Notes: generated from the letters alone by a model not told the origin. Counted from the stretch's first letter, positions 46,334-56,530 are shown. The stretch: 64,000 nucleotides of DNA from CBDHFN01 sp965262605 (GCA_965262605.1 CBDHFN010000003.1:1-64000); one strand, 5' to 3'. Numbers and translations: made by a program.

Positions 46334-47674
46334 TTACCTTTTTTGAGTTAATTTTGATTTTTTGATTAATTTTTCATATTGATGGGCGAATAAATGCCCT
46401 TGAATTTGGGTAACCGTGTCCATGGTAACTGATACCACGATAAGCAAGCTTGTGCCACCAAAATAAAATGGCACGGAATATTGCGAAATTAAAATTTCAG
46501 GCAAAACGCAAACCACCGCCAAATAAGCCGCACCAATACAGGTTAAACGGGTAAGAATATAATCAAAATAATCGGCTGTATTTTTGCCGGGGCGAATGCC
46601 CGTAATAAATCCACCTTGCTTGCGTAAATTTTCTGCCGTTTCTTCGGGGTTAAAAACAACCGCCGTATAAAAAAATGCGAAAAACACAATAAGCGTTACA
46701 TAGGTAATAATATAGGCAATATGACCGCGCCCTAAGGAAGTTGCGATAGTTTGCAACCAATCGGGGCCGGTATTTTGCAAGAATCCTAAAATTGTTAAAG
46801 GCAATAATAAAATTGAACTGGCAAAAATTGGCGGAATCACCCCTGCCGTGTTTAATTTTAACGGCATATGCGAAGTATCACCGCCAAATTGCTTATTGCC
46901 AACCATTCGTTTGGGGTAAGTAACTAAAATCTTGCGTTGCGCCCGTTCAATGAAAACTATAAAAGCCACAACTGCAATCGCTAATGCTAAAAAAATGATA
47001 ATGAAAAAAGTGCTTAAAGCACCATTTCTGCCCAATTCCAATAAGCGCACCAAAGCAACCGGTAAATTTGCAACAATCCCCGAAAATATAATCAAGCTTA
47101 CGCCATTACCAATGCCGCGATTTGTGATTTGCTCGCCCAACCACATTAAAAATAATGTGCCCGCCGTTAAAGTTGACACCGTGGTAATGATGAAAAAACT
47201 TTTGCTTAACACGACAACGGGACCTACGGGGCTTGTCGCGCCAATAAGGCTTACCGCGATGCCGTAAGATTGCACAATGGCTAATAATAAAGTTAAATAT
47301 CTTGTATATTGGCTTATTTTTTTGCGTCCCGCTTCACCATCTTTTTTTAATGCTTCAATCGCAGGCACAATGGAAGTTAATAATTGCATAATAATTGATG
47401 CCGAAATATAAGGCGCGATATTTAACGCAAATATCGTCATGCGCCCCAAAGCACCGCCCGAAAACATATCAAACATGCCCAATATCCCTTGGGATTGGGT
47501 TTTAAAAATAGCCGCAAGCGCAACAGGATTAACACCGGGCAAAGGAATATATGTGCCAATTCGGTAAACAACCAAAGCCGCCAAGGCAAAAAATATCCGT
47601 GATTTTAACTCACTTGATTTGCCCATGGCAGACATGGAAAAGTTTTTTGCAAATTGATCAGTAACCGAAGCCAT
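46334..47674 (-). CDS. secY: Protein translocase subunit SecY
   Basis: SecY is the channel of the Sec translocon in the inner membrane. The 446 residues have ten membrane helices, the start region GKSSELKSRIFFALAALVVYRIGTYIPLPG, the plug area MFDMFSGGALGRMTIFAL, the cytoplasmic loop RAQRKILVTYPKRMVG and the late helix segment FNPEETAENLRKQGGFITGIRPG. It lies between rplO and adk, as in most bacteria. Confidence 0.98.
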   Translation of the reverse strand: MASVTDQFAKNFSMSAMGKSSELKSRIFFALAALVVYRIGTYIPLPGVNPVALAAIFKTQSQGILGMFDMFSGGALGRMTIFALNIAPYISASIIMQLLTSIVPAIEALKKDGEAGRKKISQYTRYLTLLLAIVQSYGIAVSLIGATSPVGPVVVLSKSFFIITTVSTLTAGTLFLMWLGEQITNRGIGNGVSLIIFSGIVANLPVALVRLLELGRNGALSTFFIIIFLALAIAVVAFIVFIERAQRKILVTYPKRMVGNKQFGGDTSHMPLKLNTAGVIPPIFASSILLLPLTILGFLQNTGPDWLQTIATSLGRGHIAYIITYVTLIVFFAFFYTAVVFNPEETAENLRKQGGFITGIRPGKNTADYFDYILTRLTCIGAAYLAVVCVLPEILISQYSVPFYFGGTSLLIVVSVTMDTVTQIQGHLFAHQYEKLIKKSKLTQKR

Positions 47675-47682
47675 TTGATTTA

Positions 47683-48228
47683 TTAAGCTGCTAAACGACT
47701 AGCGCGTTTTTTTTCTGAATCAACACGGCGTTGTTGGCGTTTGCCCCATTTCGCTGGCGTTGCTTTTTCAACAACTTTGACCGAACCACCCAATGATTCA
47801 ATTAAGGCAACCACCGAAGCCGATGCACCCGCAACATCAAAATTGCAATTTTTAGCATCAAATGCAACATCAGAACCAACAAGGCGAATACCATCGCGTT
47901 TATTGCTTATCACACCCGCGGCAACAATCGCATCGCAAGTTATCGGTGATTTAATGTCAATTTTTTTCGCTTCAATGAATGGCAATAAGCGACCCAAAGA
48001 AATTGTGACAAAGCGTTTCGCATTTGGATTTTTAAATCCGCGTTTCGGTAAACGGCGATATAAAGGCATTTGACCACCTTCAAACCCATTAATTGCCACG
48101 CCTGAACGGGCTGTTTGCCCTTTGCCACCGCGTCCGCAAGTTTTACCTTTGCCAGAGCCAATACCGCGTCCGACACGCATTCTTGATTTTCTTGCGCCTT
48201 CGTTATCAAATAATTCATTTAATTGCAT
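47683..48228 (-). CDS. rplO: 50S ribosomal protein L15
   Basis: L15 is a large-subunit assembly protein. Its start [38 protein letters not shown] is diagnostic. [21 protein letters not shown] core and an extended basic C-terminus ([19 protein letters not shown]) follow, giving 181 residues, a little longer than the usual 145-160. It sits between rpmD and secY. Confidence 0.98.
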   Translation of the reverse strand: MQLNELFDNEGARKSRMRVGRGIGSGKGKTCGRGGKGQTARSGVAINGFEGGQMPLYRRLPKRGFKNPNAKRFVTISLGRLLPFIEAKKIDIKSPITCDAIVAAGVISNKRDGIRLVGSDVAFDAKNCNFDVAGASASVVALIESLGGSVKVVEKATPAKWGKRQQRRVDSEKKRASRLAA

Positions 48229-48232
48229 GATG

Positions 48233-48442
48233 TTAACTTTCTAATTTAATTAAATGCTGAACTTTGCGAATCATGCCTTGCACCGAAGGTGTATCAATTA
48301 ATTCGCTGGTTTTGTGCATTTTGTTTAAGCCCAAACCAATTAAGGTTGCCCGTTGATCCTTTTTGCGCCGAATCGGCGAACCAATTTGCGTAATTTTCAC
48401 TGTTGCTGGTGCAACGGCTTGTTTTTCTGCTTTTTTTGCCAT
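48233..48442 (-). CDS. rpmD: 50S ribosomal protein L30
   Basis: This 69-residue protein has a Lys/Ala-rich extension of about 14 residues, then the L30 core [30 protein letters not shown] and [15 protein letters not shown]. It is the first gene of the fragment here, although rpsE should lie directly upstream in a normal spc operon. Instead there are 370 bases with repeat B and then cobT. Promoter control must therefore be local or derived from readthrough. Confidence 0.96.
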   Translation of the reverse strand: MAKKAEKQAVAPATVKITQIGSPIRRKKDQRATLIGLGLNKMHKTSELIDTPSVQGMIRKVQHLIKLES

Positions 48443-48599
48443 AATAATTTCCTAAAATTCGTTTAATATCTCTATTTAACTATGCCTTTTAATAAGTTAT
48501 TCATTAAGAGTCAATAGATATTTTAAGGAATAAGAATTTTTTTATGATATACCCTGATTACTGCCATGATATTGAGTGGCATTGGTATTTGTGCGAATC

Positions 48600-48720
48600 G
48601 CTTTATTATAACCAGAAAATATAAATTCTTGCTGTTTTATTCGTTATATTTTGGGGGATTCCCCCAAACCCCCTTTACCAAGAATTTTAAGAATTTCTTT
48701 TAATTCCATTCAAGCGCAAA
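48600..48720 (-). repeat. Repeat B: single inverted copy of the cluster A unit
   Basis: It is oriented opposite to cluster A: GCTGTTTTATTCG, then TATATTTTGGGGGATTCCCCC, ACCCCCTTTACC, AAGAATTTTAAGAATT and CAAGCGCAAAATA. It fills the middle of the 372-base gap between rpmD and cobT. Outside it, TATTGAGTGGCATTGGTATTT (48570s) and AATACCACTCAA (48730s) are partly complementary, suggesting an outer inverted pair. The rest of the gap shows no gene. Confidence 0.85.
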
Positions 48721-48814
48721 ATATATAAACTCAATACCACTCAAACGAATCGCGACAATTATTCTTAGCCATTTTGTGCAAAAAAGCTGTTATTTTATAG
48801 AAAATTGCATGGTT

Positions 48815-50650
48815 TTATAATTGAAATAATTCTTCTAATTGCGTCATCATGGTGCTTGCCAATTGTTCAACATCATTGATGGTTACGGCTTTTTTATAAT
48901 AACGGGTAACATCGTGCCCAATACCAATGGCGCATAATTCAACCGCGCGATATTTTTCAACATAATCAATGGCATCACGCAAATGGCGTTCCAAATAATT
49001 TGATTCATTCACCGATAAAGTAGAATCATCAACGGGGGCACCGTCCGAAATAACCATAAGGATTCTTCGTTCTTCGGAGCGTTTAAGCAATCGCCGATGC
49101 GCCCAAAGCAAGGCTTCGCCATCAATATTTTCTTTCAAAAGCCCATCGCGCAACATTAAAGAAATATTGCGCCGTGCCTTGCGGTAAGGGGTTTGCGCCG
49201 ATTTATAAATAATATGCCGCAAGTCATTTAATCGTCCGGGGTTATTTGGCTTGCCGTGTGCAAGCCATTTTTCGCGTGATAAGCCCCCCTTCCAGCGGCT
49301 GGTGGTGAAGCCTAAAATTTCAACTTTTAAGCCGCATCGCTCCAAAGTGCGCGTTAATATATCCGTAGAAATGGCGGCAATAGAGATTGGGCGACCGCGC
49401 ATTGACCCAGAATTATCAATTAATAATGTCACCACCGTGTCTTTAAATTTCATTTCGCGTTCAATTTTATATACTAAATTTTGCGTGGGATCAATAATGA
49501 TGCGGCTTAATCGGGCGTTATCAATCATGCCATCTTCGGCATCAAAATCCCAAGACCGCAATTGTTCCGCCATTAATTTTCGTTGCAATCGGTTGGCTAA
49601 TTTCGCAATGATTGAAGATAAATCGCCCATTTGCTCGTCAAGAATTTTGCGGTATTTGTCAAATTCTTCATCGCGTTCAATTAATTCCTCGGCGGGAATT
49701 TCTTGGTCAAATTCTTTGGTATAAACATTGTAAAAAGGTTCTTTGGGAATGTGCGATAAATCATGTTCGGGGCGCGGGCGTTTGTCCATTTCGCGCGTTT
49801 CATCGCCCGGTTCTGATGGTAATGATTCTAAATTTTGATTTTCGTCAATTTCATCTTCACCATTTTCATCTTCTTTATCTAATTTTTCTTGTTCTTGTTC
49901 GGATAATTTTTGGCTATTATCCTCACTTCCATCGGATAAGGTTTGCTCATCTTGAGTTTCTTGAGGTTCTTGTTGTTCGGCGTCATCATCATTATCATTA
50001 TTATCAAATTCGTCCTGCATATCGGTTGGATTAAATAATAATTCTTGCAATAATTTTTGGGATTTTTCGGCAAATAATTTTTGATTATTCATATATGGGC
50101 TTAATTCTTCAATTAAGACTTGAAATTTTGACGCAATTTGCGGTTGCTTGATGGCGTAAAGACTTTGGGCGGTGGGGGGCACGGGTAATTTGCCAAATTG
50201 TTCGCGCGCGTATAATTTTACTGATTCAATTTGCAATTCTTCGCTATTTTCATCTAATCTATCAAAACCCATACGCCGATAAGTTTTTTCCAAATCTGCC
50301 GTTAAATTTTGCTTGACACCAATTAAATATTGCGAACCCACGGCTTCAACCCTTGCTTCTTCAAGCGCATCAAATAATGCCCCAGCTTGCTCGCTTTGGG
50401 GGCGGGATTTATGGTGAATATTGGCGTTATGATAGCGATATTCAATAGCAATCTTATCGGTTGTGCCACGAAATTCCGCTAATTTTTCTTCGTCTGGATT
50501 AAAAGAAGGCGGCGGTAATTTGGCTTCTTTGTCCATGACGCCAGTTTCACCATTTTGGAAAACGACATTTAATATCGGCGCATCAGCAAGCGCCTTAAAT
50601 CCAGCACCTATTTTGCGTTTCAAGCGTTCTTGCGGTTTTTCATTGCTCAT
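48815..50650 (-). CDS. cobT: Aerobic cobaltochelatase subunit CobT
   Basis: CobT is the VWA subunit that works with CobS (AAA+) and CobN to insert cobalt into hydrogenobyrinate diamide during B12 synthesis. The 611 residues have an N-terminal domain, a very acidic Gln/Asp/Glu low-complexity stretch (about 213-300, usual for CobT), then the VWA domain with the MIDAS motif [10 protein letters not shown] and a late [16 protein letters not shown]. cobS is normally adjacent but absent here, as are cobN and other cob genes. It follows the third solute-binding gene by 9 bases in the opposite sense of operon flow. Confidence 0.95.
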   Translation of the reverse strand: MSNEKPQERLKRKIGAGFKALADAPILNVVFQNGETGVMDKEAKLPPPSFNPDEEKLAEFRGTTDKIAIEYRYHNANIHHKSRPQSEQAGALFDALEEARVEAVGSQYLIGVKQNLTADLEKTYRRMGFDRLDENSEELQIESVKLYAREQFGKLPVPPTAQSLYAIKQPQIASKFQVLIEELSPYMNNQKLFAEKSQKLLQELLFNPTDMQDEFDNNDNDDDAEQQEPQETQDEQTLSDGSEDNSQKLSEQEQEKLDKEDENGEDEIDENQNLESLPSEPGDETREMDKRPRPEHDLSHIPKEPFYNVYTKEFDQEIPAEELIERDEEFDKYRKILDEQMGDLSSIIAKLANRLQRKLMAEQLRSWDFDAEDGMIDNARLSRIIIDPTQNLVYKIEREMKFKDTVVTLLIDNSGSMRGRPISIAAISTDILTRTLERCGLKVEILGFTTSRWKGGLSREKWLAHGKPNNPGRLNDLRHIIYKSAQTPYRKARRNISLMLRDGLLKENIDGEALLWAHRRLLKRSEERRILMVISDGAPVDDSTLSVNESNYLERHLRDAIDYVEKYRAVELCAIGIGHDVTRYYKKAVTINDVEQLASTMMTQLEELFQL

Positions 50651-50659
50651 TTAAGTGCA

Positions 50660-51715
50660 TTAACCATAAATTTCTTGCCAAGCATTCGCAATTTCAATAG
50701 CGGTTGATTCAGAAAAATTCTTGGCTTGAATAATTTTAATTTTCTTTGGGTAAATATCCGCATTATTCAAATGAGCATTATCTAAAATAAAGCTTGCTTC
50801 GCGATTATATGTGCCTAAATTTAGTGTTTCTGAGGTATTTTTCGCAATCGCAGGCGAAAGCATTAAATCAATAAATGCGTGCGCGGCACTTAAATTATCG
50901 CTTGTTTTGGGGATAAGCACCGCATAATCATCGCGAATAATACCCTCTTCGGGCAGGGAAATCCCTAAATAATTAAACGATTTTTTAGCACTAATTATAT
51001 CATGGGCAAAAGATACGGTTATATCAGCATTATTATCAATAATTTGCTGAAAGCTGTTAAAATTAACGATGTTGCTGATATTTTTCTTGCAATTAGCAAG
51101 AAATTTTTGGGCATTTAAAATTTCATCGCTGGTCGGATCGTTAAAATTAGCATTCATGTAATTTAATGCTAAGCGAAACATAATATTACCATCATTTAGC
51201 CATGCAATGCGCGCCGTGGTGCCATCACTTTTTGTCGTGGGCTTTGTAAAAATTGTGCCCCATGAAGTTTGTTTGGATAATTTTTTTTCGTTATACCCCA
51301 AAATAATATTGTAATAAAATAATGGCAAAGAAAATTTTAAGGCTGTGTCGTAATTATTTTTGTAATTTTTTTCAATATTATCAAAATTTTTCAAATATTT
51401 AGGGTTAATCGGGTTTATATAATTACGCTTAATATAAGGCGCAAGTTCTGAACCAGATGCAATTATGCAATCATATTTAACATTTTTCTGAATAATTTCT
51501 TTAGCTAATTCATCGTTATTATAATAATTTTTTATATCTAAGACTACCCCATAAACCGAACGGAAATAATCGGTTAAATAGCGCGAATCATAAAATCCGG
51601 GGCATAAAATCTGCAATTGCCCCGCCGCGCGTAATTTATCCACTACGCCCCCGCTAAGTCCTGCAATAGCAATATATTGAACGAGTGATTTGAAAAAATT
51701 TCTTCTATCTAACAT
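50660..51715 (-). CDS. Orphan Tat-exported substrate-binding protein (PotD-like fold), copy 3
   Basis: This is a 351-residue paralogue of the pair at 31176-33334. The signal is MLDRRNFFKSLVQYIAIAG (twin-arginine). Shared landmarks are YDCIIASGSELAPYIKRNYINPI, QTSWGTIFTKP, GISLPEEGIIRDDYAVLIPK and LMLSPAIAKNTSETLN. The stop is 9 bases before cobT on the same strand, so it may lead a two-gene transcript. No transporter partner is present. The ligand is unknown. Three such orphans in 64 kb is unusual. Confidence 0.72.
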   Translation of the reverse strand: MLDRRNFFKSLVQYIAIAGLSGGVVDKLRAAGQLQILCPGFYDSRYLTDYFRSVYGVVLDIKNYYNNDELAKEIIQKNVKYDCIIASGSELAPYIKRNYINPINPKYLKNFDNIEKNYKNNYDTALKFSLPLFYYNIILGYNEKKLSKQTSWGTIFTKPTTKSDGTTARIAWLNDGNIMFRLALNYMNANFNDPTSDEILNAQKFLANCKKNISNIVNFNSFQQIIDNNADITVSFAHDIISAKKSFNYLGISLPEEGIIRDDYAVLIPKTSDNLSAAHAFIDLMLSPAIAKNTSETLNLGTYNREASFILDNAHLNNADIYPKKIKIIQAKNFSESTAIEIANAWQEIYG

Positions 51716-51814
51716 GTTTGCAATTTTAGCTTGATTATTTTAAGAGTCAAGTAAAAAATAACATGACTTTCCTTATTTTTTATTTGATAAGATTATATTT
51801 ATTATTTTGTATGG

Positions 51815-52895
51815 CAATAGTTTGGGGGATTCCCAAATCACGAAAACATTATAATTCGTGGCTGTTTGAACGCTTGCGCTTTAATGGGATTAAAGGATTG
51901 AACGATTGATTTTATAATTTCTGTTTCGCACCTTTTTAATATAATTCACGATAAACCACCCCGCTTGTTTATTGCCAAGGCAATTACGCAAGTATTGCAA
52001 AGCAAGCGTGGTGGTTTAAAATCTTTTAATCATTAAAATTCTTAGAAAAATATATAAAATTCTTTTAATTCTTTTAATTTTATTTAAGCGTAAGCGTCAA
52101 AACGGGTGCGAACCGAAAAAATTCATGCTGTTTTATTCGTTATATTTTGGGGGATTCCCCCAATCCCCCTTAAAATAGGATTTAAGGATTAAAAAGATTG
52201 AAGGATTTTTTTCTTTTTCATCATGCAGGCATATATTTTTAAACGAATTTGATTAATTACTATTTTAATAATCCTATAATCCCATAATCCTATTAAAGCA
52301 TAAGCGCAAAATAGAGTACGAAAATAAAAATTCTTGCTGTTTTATTCGCTATATTTTTGGGGGATTCCCCCAAACCCCCTTTACCAAGAATTTTAAGAAT
52401 TGAAAAGAATTTTAAGAATTTTTTTCTTTGTCATCATGCAACCTTATATTTTTAACCGAATTTGATTAATTACTATTTTAATAATCCTATAATCCCATAA
52501 TCCTATTAAAGCGTAAGCGCAAAATAGAGTACGAAAATAAAAATTCTTGCTGTTTTATTCGCTATATTTTTGGGGGATTCCCCCAAACCCCCTTTTGCAA
52601 AAATTTTAAGAATTGAAAAGAATTTTAAGAATTTTTTTCTTTGTCATCATGCAACCATATATTTTTAACCGAATTTGATTAATTACTATTTTAATAATCC
52701 TATAATCCCATAATCCTATAATCCCATAATCCCATAATCCTATTAAAGCGCAAGCGCAAAATATGGTGCGAAAATAGAAATTCTTGCTGTTTTAGATGGT
52801 GATATTTTAATAATCTTTTAATCCTATTAAAGCGTAAGCGCAAAATAAGGTGCGACAATAAAAAATCATGCTAATATAAAAGCTTTCATCACCGA
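51815..52895 (-). repeat. Repeat cluster C: about six inverted copies of the cluster A unit
   Basis: No gene lies in 51716-53031. Copies (minus sense relative to A) have cores near 51822 (degenerate), 52147, 52357 and 52570, with partial copies around 52745-52795 and 52820-52870. Spacing is about 213 bp, close to cluster A. The word block is mostly TAATCCTA/TAATCCCA (an 8-bp tandem array at 52692-52742), with AGAATTTTA words on the other side. The flank at 52896-52912 (CAATACCACTCAA) repeats that beside repeat B. Confidence 0.88.
51949..52018. repeat. Imperfect 15-bp inverted repeat (hairpin insertion) inside cluster C
   Basis: AAACCACCCCGCTTG (51953-51967) and CAAGCGTGGTGGTTT (52003-52017) are complementary at 14 of 15 positions, with nested TTGCC/GGCAA within. 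The segment interrupts the degenerate first copy of cluster C and contains CGCAAGTATTGCA, also found at about 45705-45717 before adk. Confidence 0.6.
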
Positions 52896-53031
52896 TGGCA
52901 ATACCACTCAATCATATGGCGATATTCATGCACAGCATCGTTGATGCTAAATTCTGAGGAATGTCCTGAAAAATAACAAGAGATTCCCCATTTTTATTGG
53001 ATAAAAATTTATGCTGTTTTAAATTGTGGAT

Positions 53032-53736
53032 TTATCCAAATTTTTTAATAGCTTCTTGGTAAGATTCGGGAATACCCATATCAATAAAATAACCATCGCA
53101 TGGCATGGCAAGAATCTGATTTTTCTGGCATAATTGCGGTAAAATATCAGTTTCAAACCCGCAAGGCTGGCGTTTAATTAAGTTTAAAACCGCTTGTTTG
53201 CGCACGGCATACACGCCCGCATTAATATCGCCAGATTCATGAATGCCGTTTTTTTCACAAAACTCACTGACCCATTTTTTGCCTTTGATTATTTTGGTTT
53301 GCACCTTGCCGTATCGTGCGGTGCTTGCTTGATGCGATAAAGCCATGACTAATTCTGCCTTGGGCGTGTTTTGTAAATTAATCATGGCATCATGCCAATC
53401 ACAATCAATAAAACTATCGCCATTCACCACTAAAAATTCTGGTTCAAGGCGATTCGCCACCATGGCAAGCGCCCCAGCCGTGCCCATGGGGCTTGGCTCA
53501 ATGAAAATTTGAATATGGGCATTTTGCCGATTTAACAAATGATAGGGATAAAATTGTTCGCCCAAATACCCCGCCATTAATAATATTTTCGTAAATCCGC
53601 ATTTAATTGCGTGGTTAATCGCCAAATCAATAAAGGGCTTATCGCCAATGGGCAATAAGGGCTTGGGCGTATTTTTGGTGTAATCACCTAATCTTGTGCC
53701 TTTACCGCCGACTAAAAAAATACATTGCATGTTCAT
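53032..53736 (-). CDS. Sugar-1-phosphate nucleotidyltransferase
   Basis: The 234 residues form a nucleotidyltransferase-A fold: the P-loop-like GGKGTRLGDYTKNTPKPLLP signature (residues 10-29), the metal Asp in VVNGDSFIDCD, and the sugar-binding GDINAGVYAVRK and DGYFIDMGIPESY. The pattern with a late FIDMGIPE is close to the HddC (heptose-1-phosphate guanylyltransferase) and MurU/RmlA-short groups. Substrate assignment is uncertain: GDP- or UDP-sugars for LPS or peptidoglycan recycling are both possible. Confidence 0.82.
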   Translation of the reverse strand: MNMQCIFLVGGKGTRLGDYTKNTPKPLLPIGDKPFIDLAINHAIKCGFTKILLMAGYLGEQFYPYHLLNRQNAHIQIFIEPSPMGTAGALAMVANRLEPEFLVVNGDSFIDCDWHDAMINLQNTPKAELVMALSHQASTARYGKVQTKIIKGKKWVSEFCEKNGIHESGDINAGVYAVRKQAVLNLIKRQPCGFETDILPQLCQKNQILAMPCDGYFIDMGIPESYQEAIKKFG

Positions 53737-53781
53737 ATCCTTAATTTATCTTGATTCCGAAGAATCTGTTAAAAATTATAC

Positions 53782-53927
53782 TAAGAGCGAATTTCAAAAT
53801 TAATTTTTTAGAAGGATTAGAGGGCAAGAATACACGAAAAAGCGCAGTTTACATCTAGGTAATGAGCATTTTGAGGGTGTTCTTAACCGATTAAGGCAAA
53901 TAAAAAATAATTTTGAAATCGTCTCTA
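53782..53927. repeat. Structured repeat element, copy 2
   Basis: Here the complementary ends are 53790-53810 and 53901-53917 (TTTCAAAATTA plus T-runs), quite different in sequence from copy 1, while the core 53819-53884 is the same. Stems: 53826-53835 with 53875-53884, and 53849-53852 with 53859-53862. Its right end includes the stop codon of the DUF2155 gene at 53925-53927, so it sits directly at that gene's 3' end and between two minus-strand genes. Confidence 0.65.
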
Positions 53928-54293
53928 AAAACATTTCAGCACCCATAAATCAATGATGGGGTGGTCTAAAAAACTAACTTCGGGGGCGGAAGCCAACATC
54001 CAACCCGAAAATAACGGCGCATTATCCTTGGCATTAATATCGTGTATCGTCAAAAAAGCCTTTGATTCAGGAATTTCATTGGGTTCAGATTGAAAACAAA
54101 CCGATAAATTTATGATGATATTTTGATAGTCAAATGGTTTGCCAATTTTGACGCTTATATCCTTAGTCTGCCCAGTAGTTTTATTAATTACCCGCAATTG
54201 CGCGTTAAAATTAGGAATATTGCCCGCCAAAACCGCCCATGAAAAAAACTGGCATGCCATAAAAATTATTAAATATTTCCGCAAATTTTTCAT
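53925..54293 (-). CDS. DUF2155 family exported protein
   Basis: The 122 residues have a signal peptide (IIFMACQFFSWAVLAG). The DUF2155 pattern follows: AQLRVINKTTGQTKDISVKIGKPF, LSVCFQSEPNEIPESKAFLTI and LFSGWMLASAPEVSFLDHPIIDLWVL. The family is restricted mostly to alphaproteobacteria, is predicted periplasmic and has no known role. It lies 21 bases downstream of flhA and may ride on that transcript. The stop codon is inside repeat copy 2. Confidence 0.85.
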   Translation of the reverse strand: MKNLRKYLIIFMACQFFSWAVLAGNIPNFNAQLRVINKTTGQTKDISVKIGKPFDYQNIIINLSVCFQSEPNEIPESKAFLTIHDINAKDNAPLFSGWMLASAPEVSFLDHPIIDLWVLKCF

Positions 54294-54314
54294 TAATTTT
54301 CCTCCAATTGCCGA

Positions 54315-56528
54315 CTATAATTGTCCAAGGGTGCGAACTTTCGTGCGCGGGTGAATTTCGGCTTGGGCGATGACGGGAACGGGGGTTCGGGATCGTTCCA
54401 CCACTAAGCGCACGAAACGGCGCACATTGCCCGAAGTCAGCAAAATTGCTTGATGCCCTTGGTCGGAAGCTTGCCCAAATAAATCATCAACATTGGCGAT
54501 AAATTGTTCAATTAATGATGGCTGCATGACAAAATTTTTCTCTTCACCATTGCCTTGTAAGCTTTGCACGAAGGCTTGTTCCCATTCTTCGGATAAGTGA
54601 ATAATTGGTAATTCTTTGTCGGCATTTAAATATTGATGGCTAATTTGCCGATTAAGCGACACGCGCACCCATTCGGTCACACGATTGATGGATGTAATCC
54701 CCGATGAAAACGCCAAAGCCATGCCCTCTAATATTGAGGCTAAATCCCGTATAGACACTCGTTCGCGCAATAAATTTTGTAAAACCCGTTGCACATCGGA
54801 TACGGATATTTTATTGGGAATAAGTTCATCGGCTAATTTTTTATGTTGTTCGGGTAAATCATCAATTAACTTACGGGTTTCGGCATATGATAATAAATCC
54901 GCCATATTGTCTTTGAGTATTTCGGTTAAATGCGTGGTAATAATCGTGCAAGGGTCAACCACGGTATAACCGCGAAAATGGGCATCTTCGCGCATATTTT
55001 CGGTAACCCAAACGGCGGGAATTTTATAAACAGGTTCAACCGCTGGCTCACCGGGAATTGTTACCTTATCGCCCTTGGGGTCCATCACCATCAGCATTTT
55101 GGGGCGCAACTCGCCCACGCCTTCTTCAATTTCTTTGACGCGAATTACATAATTATTGCCCGGTAATTCCAAATTATCTTGAATCCGCACCGAAGGCATC
55201 ACAAAACCAAATTCGGATGCTAATTGCTTGCGCAGATTTTTTATTAATTGCGTTAGGGTTAATTCGCCTTCGTTTAACAAGGATAATAAGCTATACCCCA
55301 ATTCCATGCGCACCAAATCAATTTGCAAGGAATTTTGAATCGGCTCATCGGGTGTGGCATTTTCAGCCTTTTGGGTTTCGGCATTATCCATCGGCTTATC
55401 GGCATCAACCGCGTCTCTTTGTGCCCTTCGGCGCATGACCAGCGCGAAAAATCCTAAAACTGCCGCCAATAAAATAAATGGCACGGGCGGCATTTTGGGA
55501 ATAAATGCCATTAATAATAAAGTAACCGCGGCAACAATTAATACCCCAACATTTGTGCCTAATTGTTTGCCGATGGCGGAGTCAATTTTTTCTTCTACCC
55601 CCGCTTTAGTTGCTAATAAACCTGCGGCAGTTGACACGATAAGTGAGGGAATCGTGCTAACTAAACCATCGCCAATGGTTAATATCGTGTATATTTCTGC
55701 GGCTTTGCTTAATGTTAAGCCGCCTTGAGCAACGCCGATAATAATGCCGCCCACGACATTAATTCCCGTAATTAATAAGCCTGCGACCGCATCGCCGCGC
55801 ACGAATTTTGACGCACCATCCATGCTACCATAAAATTTTGATTCGGCTTCTAAATCCTTGCGTTTTTGCTTGGCTTCGGCTTCGGTGATTAAGCCCGAAG
55901 ATAAATCAGCATCAATGGATAATTGCTTACCCGGTAAAGCGTCAAGGGTAAATCGGGCGGCAACTTCGGCGATTCTGCCTGCGCCTTTGGTAATAACCAC
56001 GAAATTAATAATCATCAGAATAATAAAGATAATCGTGCCAATCACAAAATTACCGCCCGCGACAAATTGCCCAAAGGCTTCAATAATATGCCCCGCTGCG
56101 CCCGTGCCGTTTTTACCCTCGCTTAATATAATTCTGGTTGATGCGACATTGAGTGATAAGCGAAACATAGCAGCGATAAGCAAAATCATCGGAAAAGTTG
56201 AAAATTTCACGGGATTTTCGGCAAAAACCACCGCCATCATGATTAATAATGACAAGGCAATGGAAATCGTCAGCAACCCGTCCAATAAAAAAGTTGGCAA
56301 GGGAATTAACATGATAGCTAAAATTGCCATCATGCCCGCAGGGAAAATAAACGACCCCGGGCTTAGGGCTAATTTTGACCCGCCCGTGATTCTGTCGGCT
56401 TTATCCAAAGTTTGATTAATCCGTTTGGCAAGCGAGCCTAAACCCAAGCCTAATGAGGGTGATTCACCACTCTCATTATCGCCTACGGCAGAAGTTTTCG
56501 GTAATTCAGAAGGAATTGCATCAACCAT
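54315..56528 (-). CDS. flhA: Flagellar biosynthesis protein FlhA
   Basis: FlhA is the export-gate protein of the flagellar type III system. Its 737 residues have about eight membrane helices in the first 330, including the conserved FHIPEP-type loop VVITKGAGRIAEVAARFTLDALPGKQLSIDADLSSGLI. A cytoplasmic half follows that docks substrates (PGEPAVEPVYKIPAVWV, HLTEILK, DVQRVLQNLL). It follows flbD by 2 bases in a flagellar operon. Confidence 0.97.
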   Translation of the reverse strand: MVDAIPSELPKTSAVGDNESGESPSLGLGLGSLAKRINQTLDKADRITGGSKLALSPGSFIFPAGMMAILAIMLIPLPTFLLDGLLTISIALSLLIMMAVVFAENPVKFSTFPMILLIAAMFRLSLNVASTRIILSEGKNGTGAAGHIIEAFGQFVAGGNFVIGTIIFIILMIINFVVITKGAGRIAEVAARFTLDALPGKQLSIDADLSSGLITEAEAKQKRKDLEAESKFYGSMDGASKFVRGDAVAGLLITGINVVGGIIIGVAQGGLTLSKAAEIYTILTIGDGLVSTIPSLIVSTAAGLLATKAGVEEKIDSAIGKQLGTNVGVLIVAAVTLLLMAFIPKMPPVPFILLAAVLGFFALVMRRRAQRDAVDADKPMDNAETQKAENATPDEPIQNSLQIDLVRMELGYSLLSLLNEGELTLTQLIKNLRKQLASEFGFVMPSVRIQDNLELPGNNYVIRVKEIEEGVGELRPKMLMVMDPKGDKVTIPGEPAVEPVYKIPAVWVTENMREDAHFRGYTVVDPCTIITTHLTEILKDNMADLLSYAETRKLIDDLPEQHKKLADELIPNKISVSDVQRVLQNLLRERVSIRDLASILEGMALAFSSGITSINRVTEWVRVSLNRQISHQYLNADKELPIIHLSEEWEQAFVQSLQGNGEEKNFVMQPSLIEQFIANVDDLFGQASDQGHQAILLTSGNVRRFVRLVVERSRTPVPVIAQAEIHPRTKVRTLGQL

Positions 56529-56530
56529 GA

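Noticed and set aside
55858..56415. A 185-codon plus-strand open frame inside flhA
   Set aside because: It is an antisense shadow of the conserved membrane domain of FlhA; hydrophobic-looking residues come from complementing that domain.
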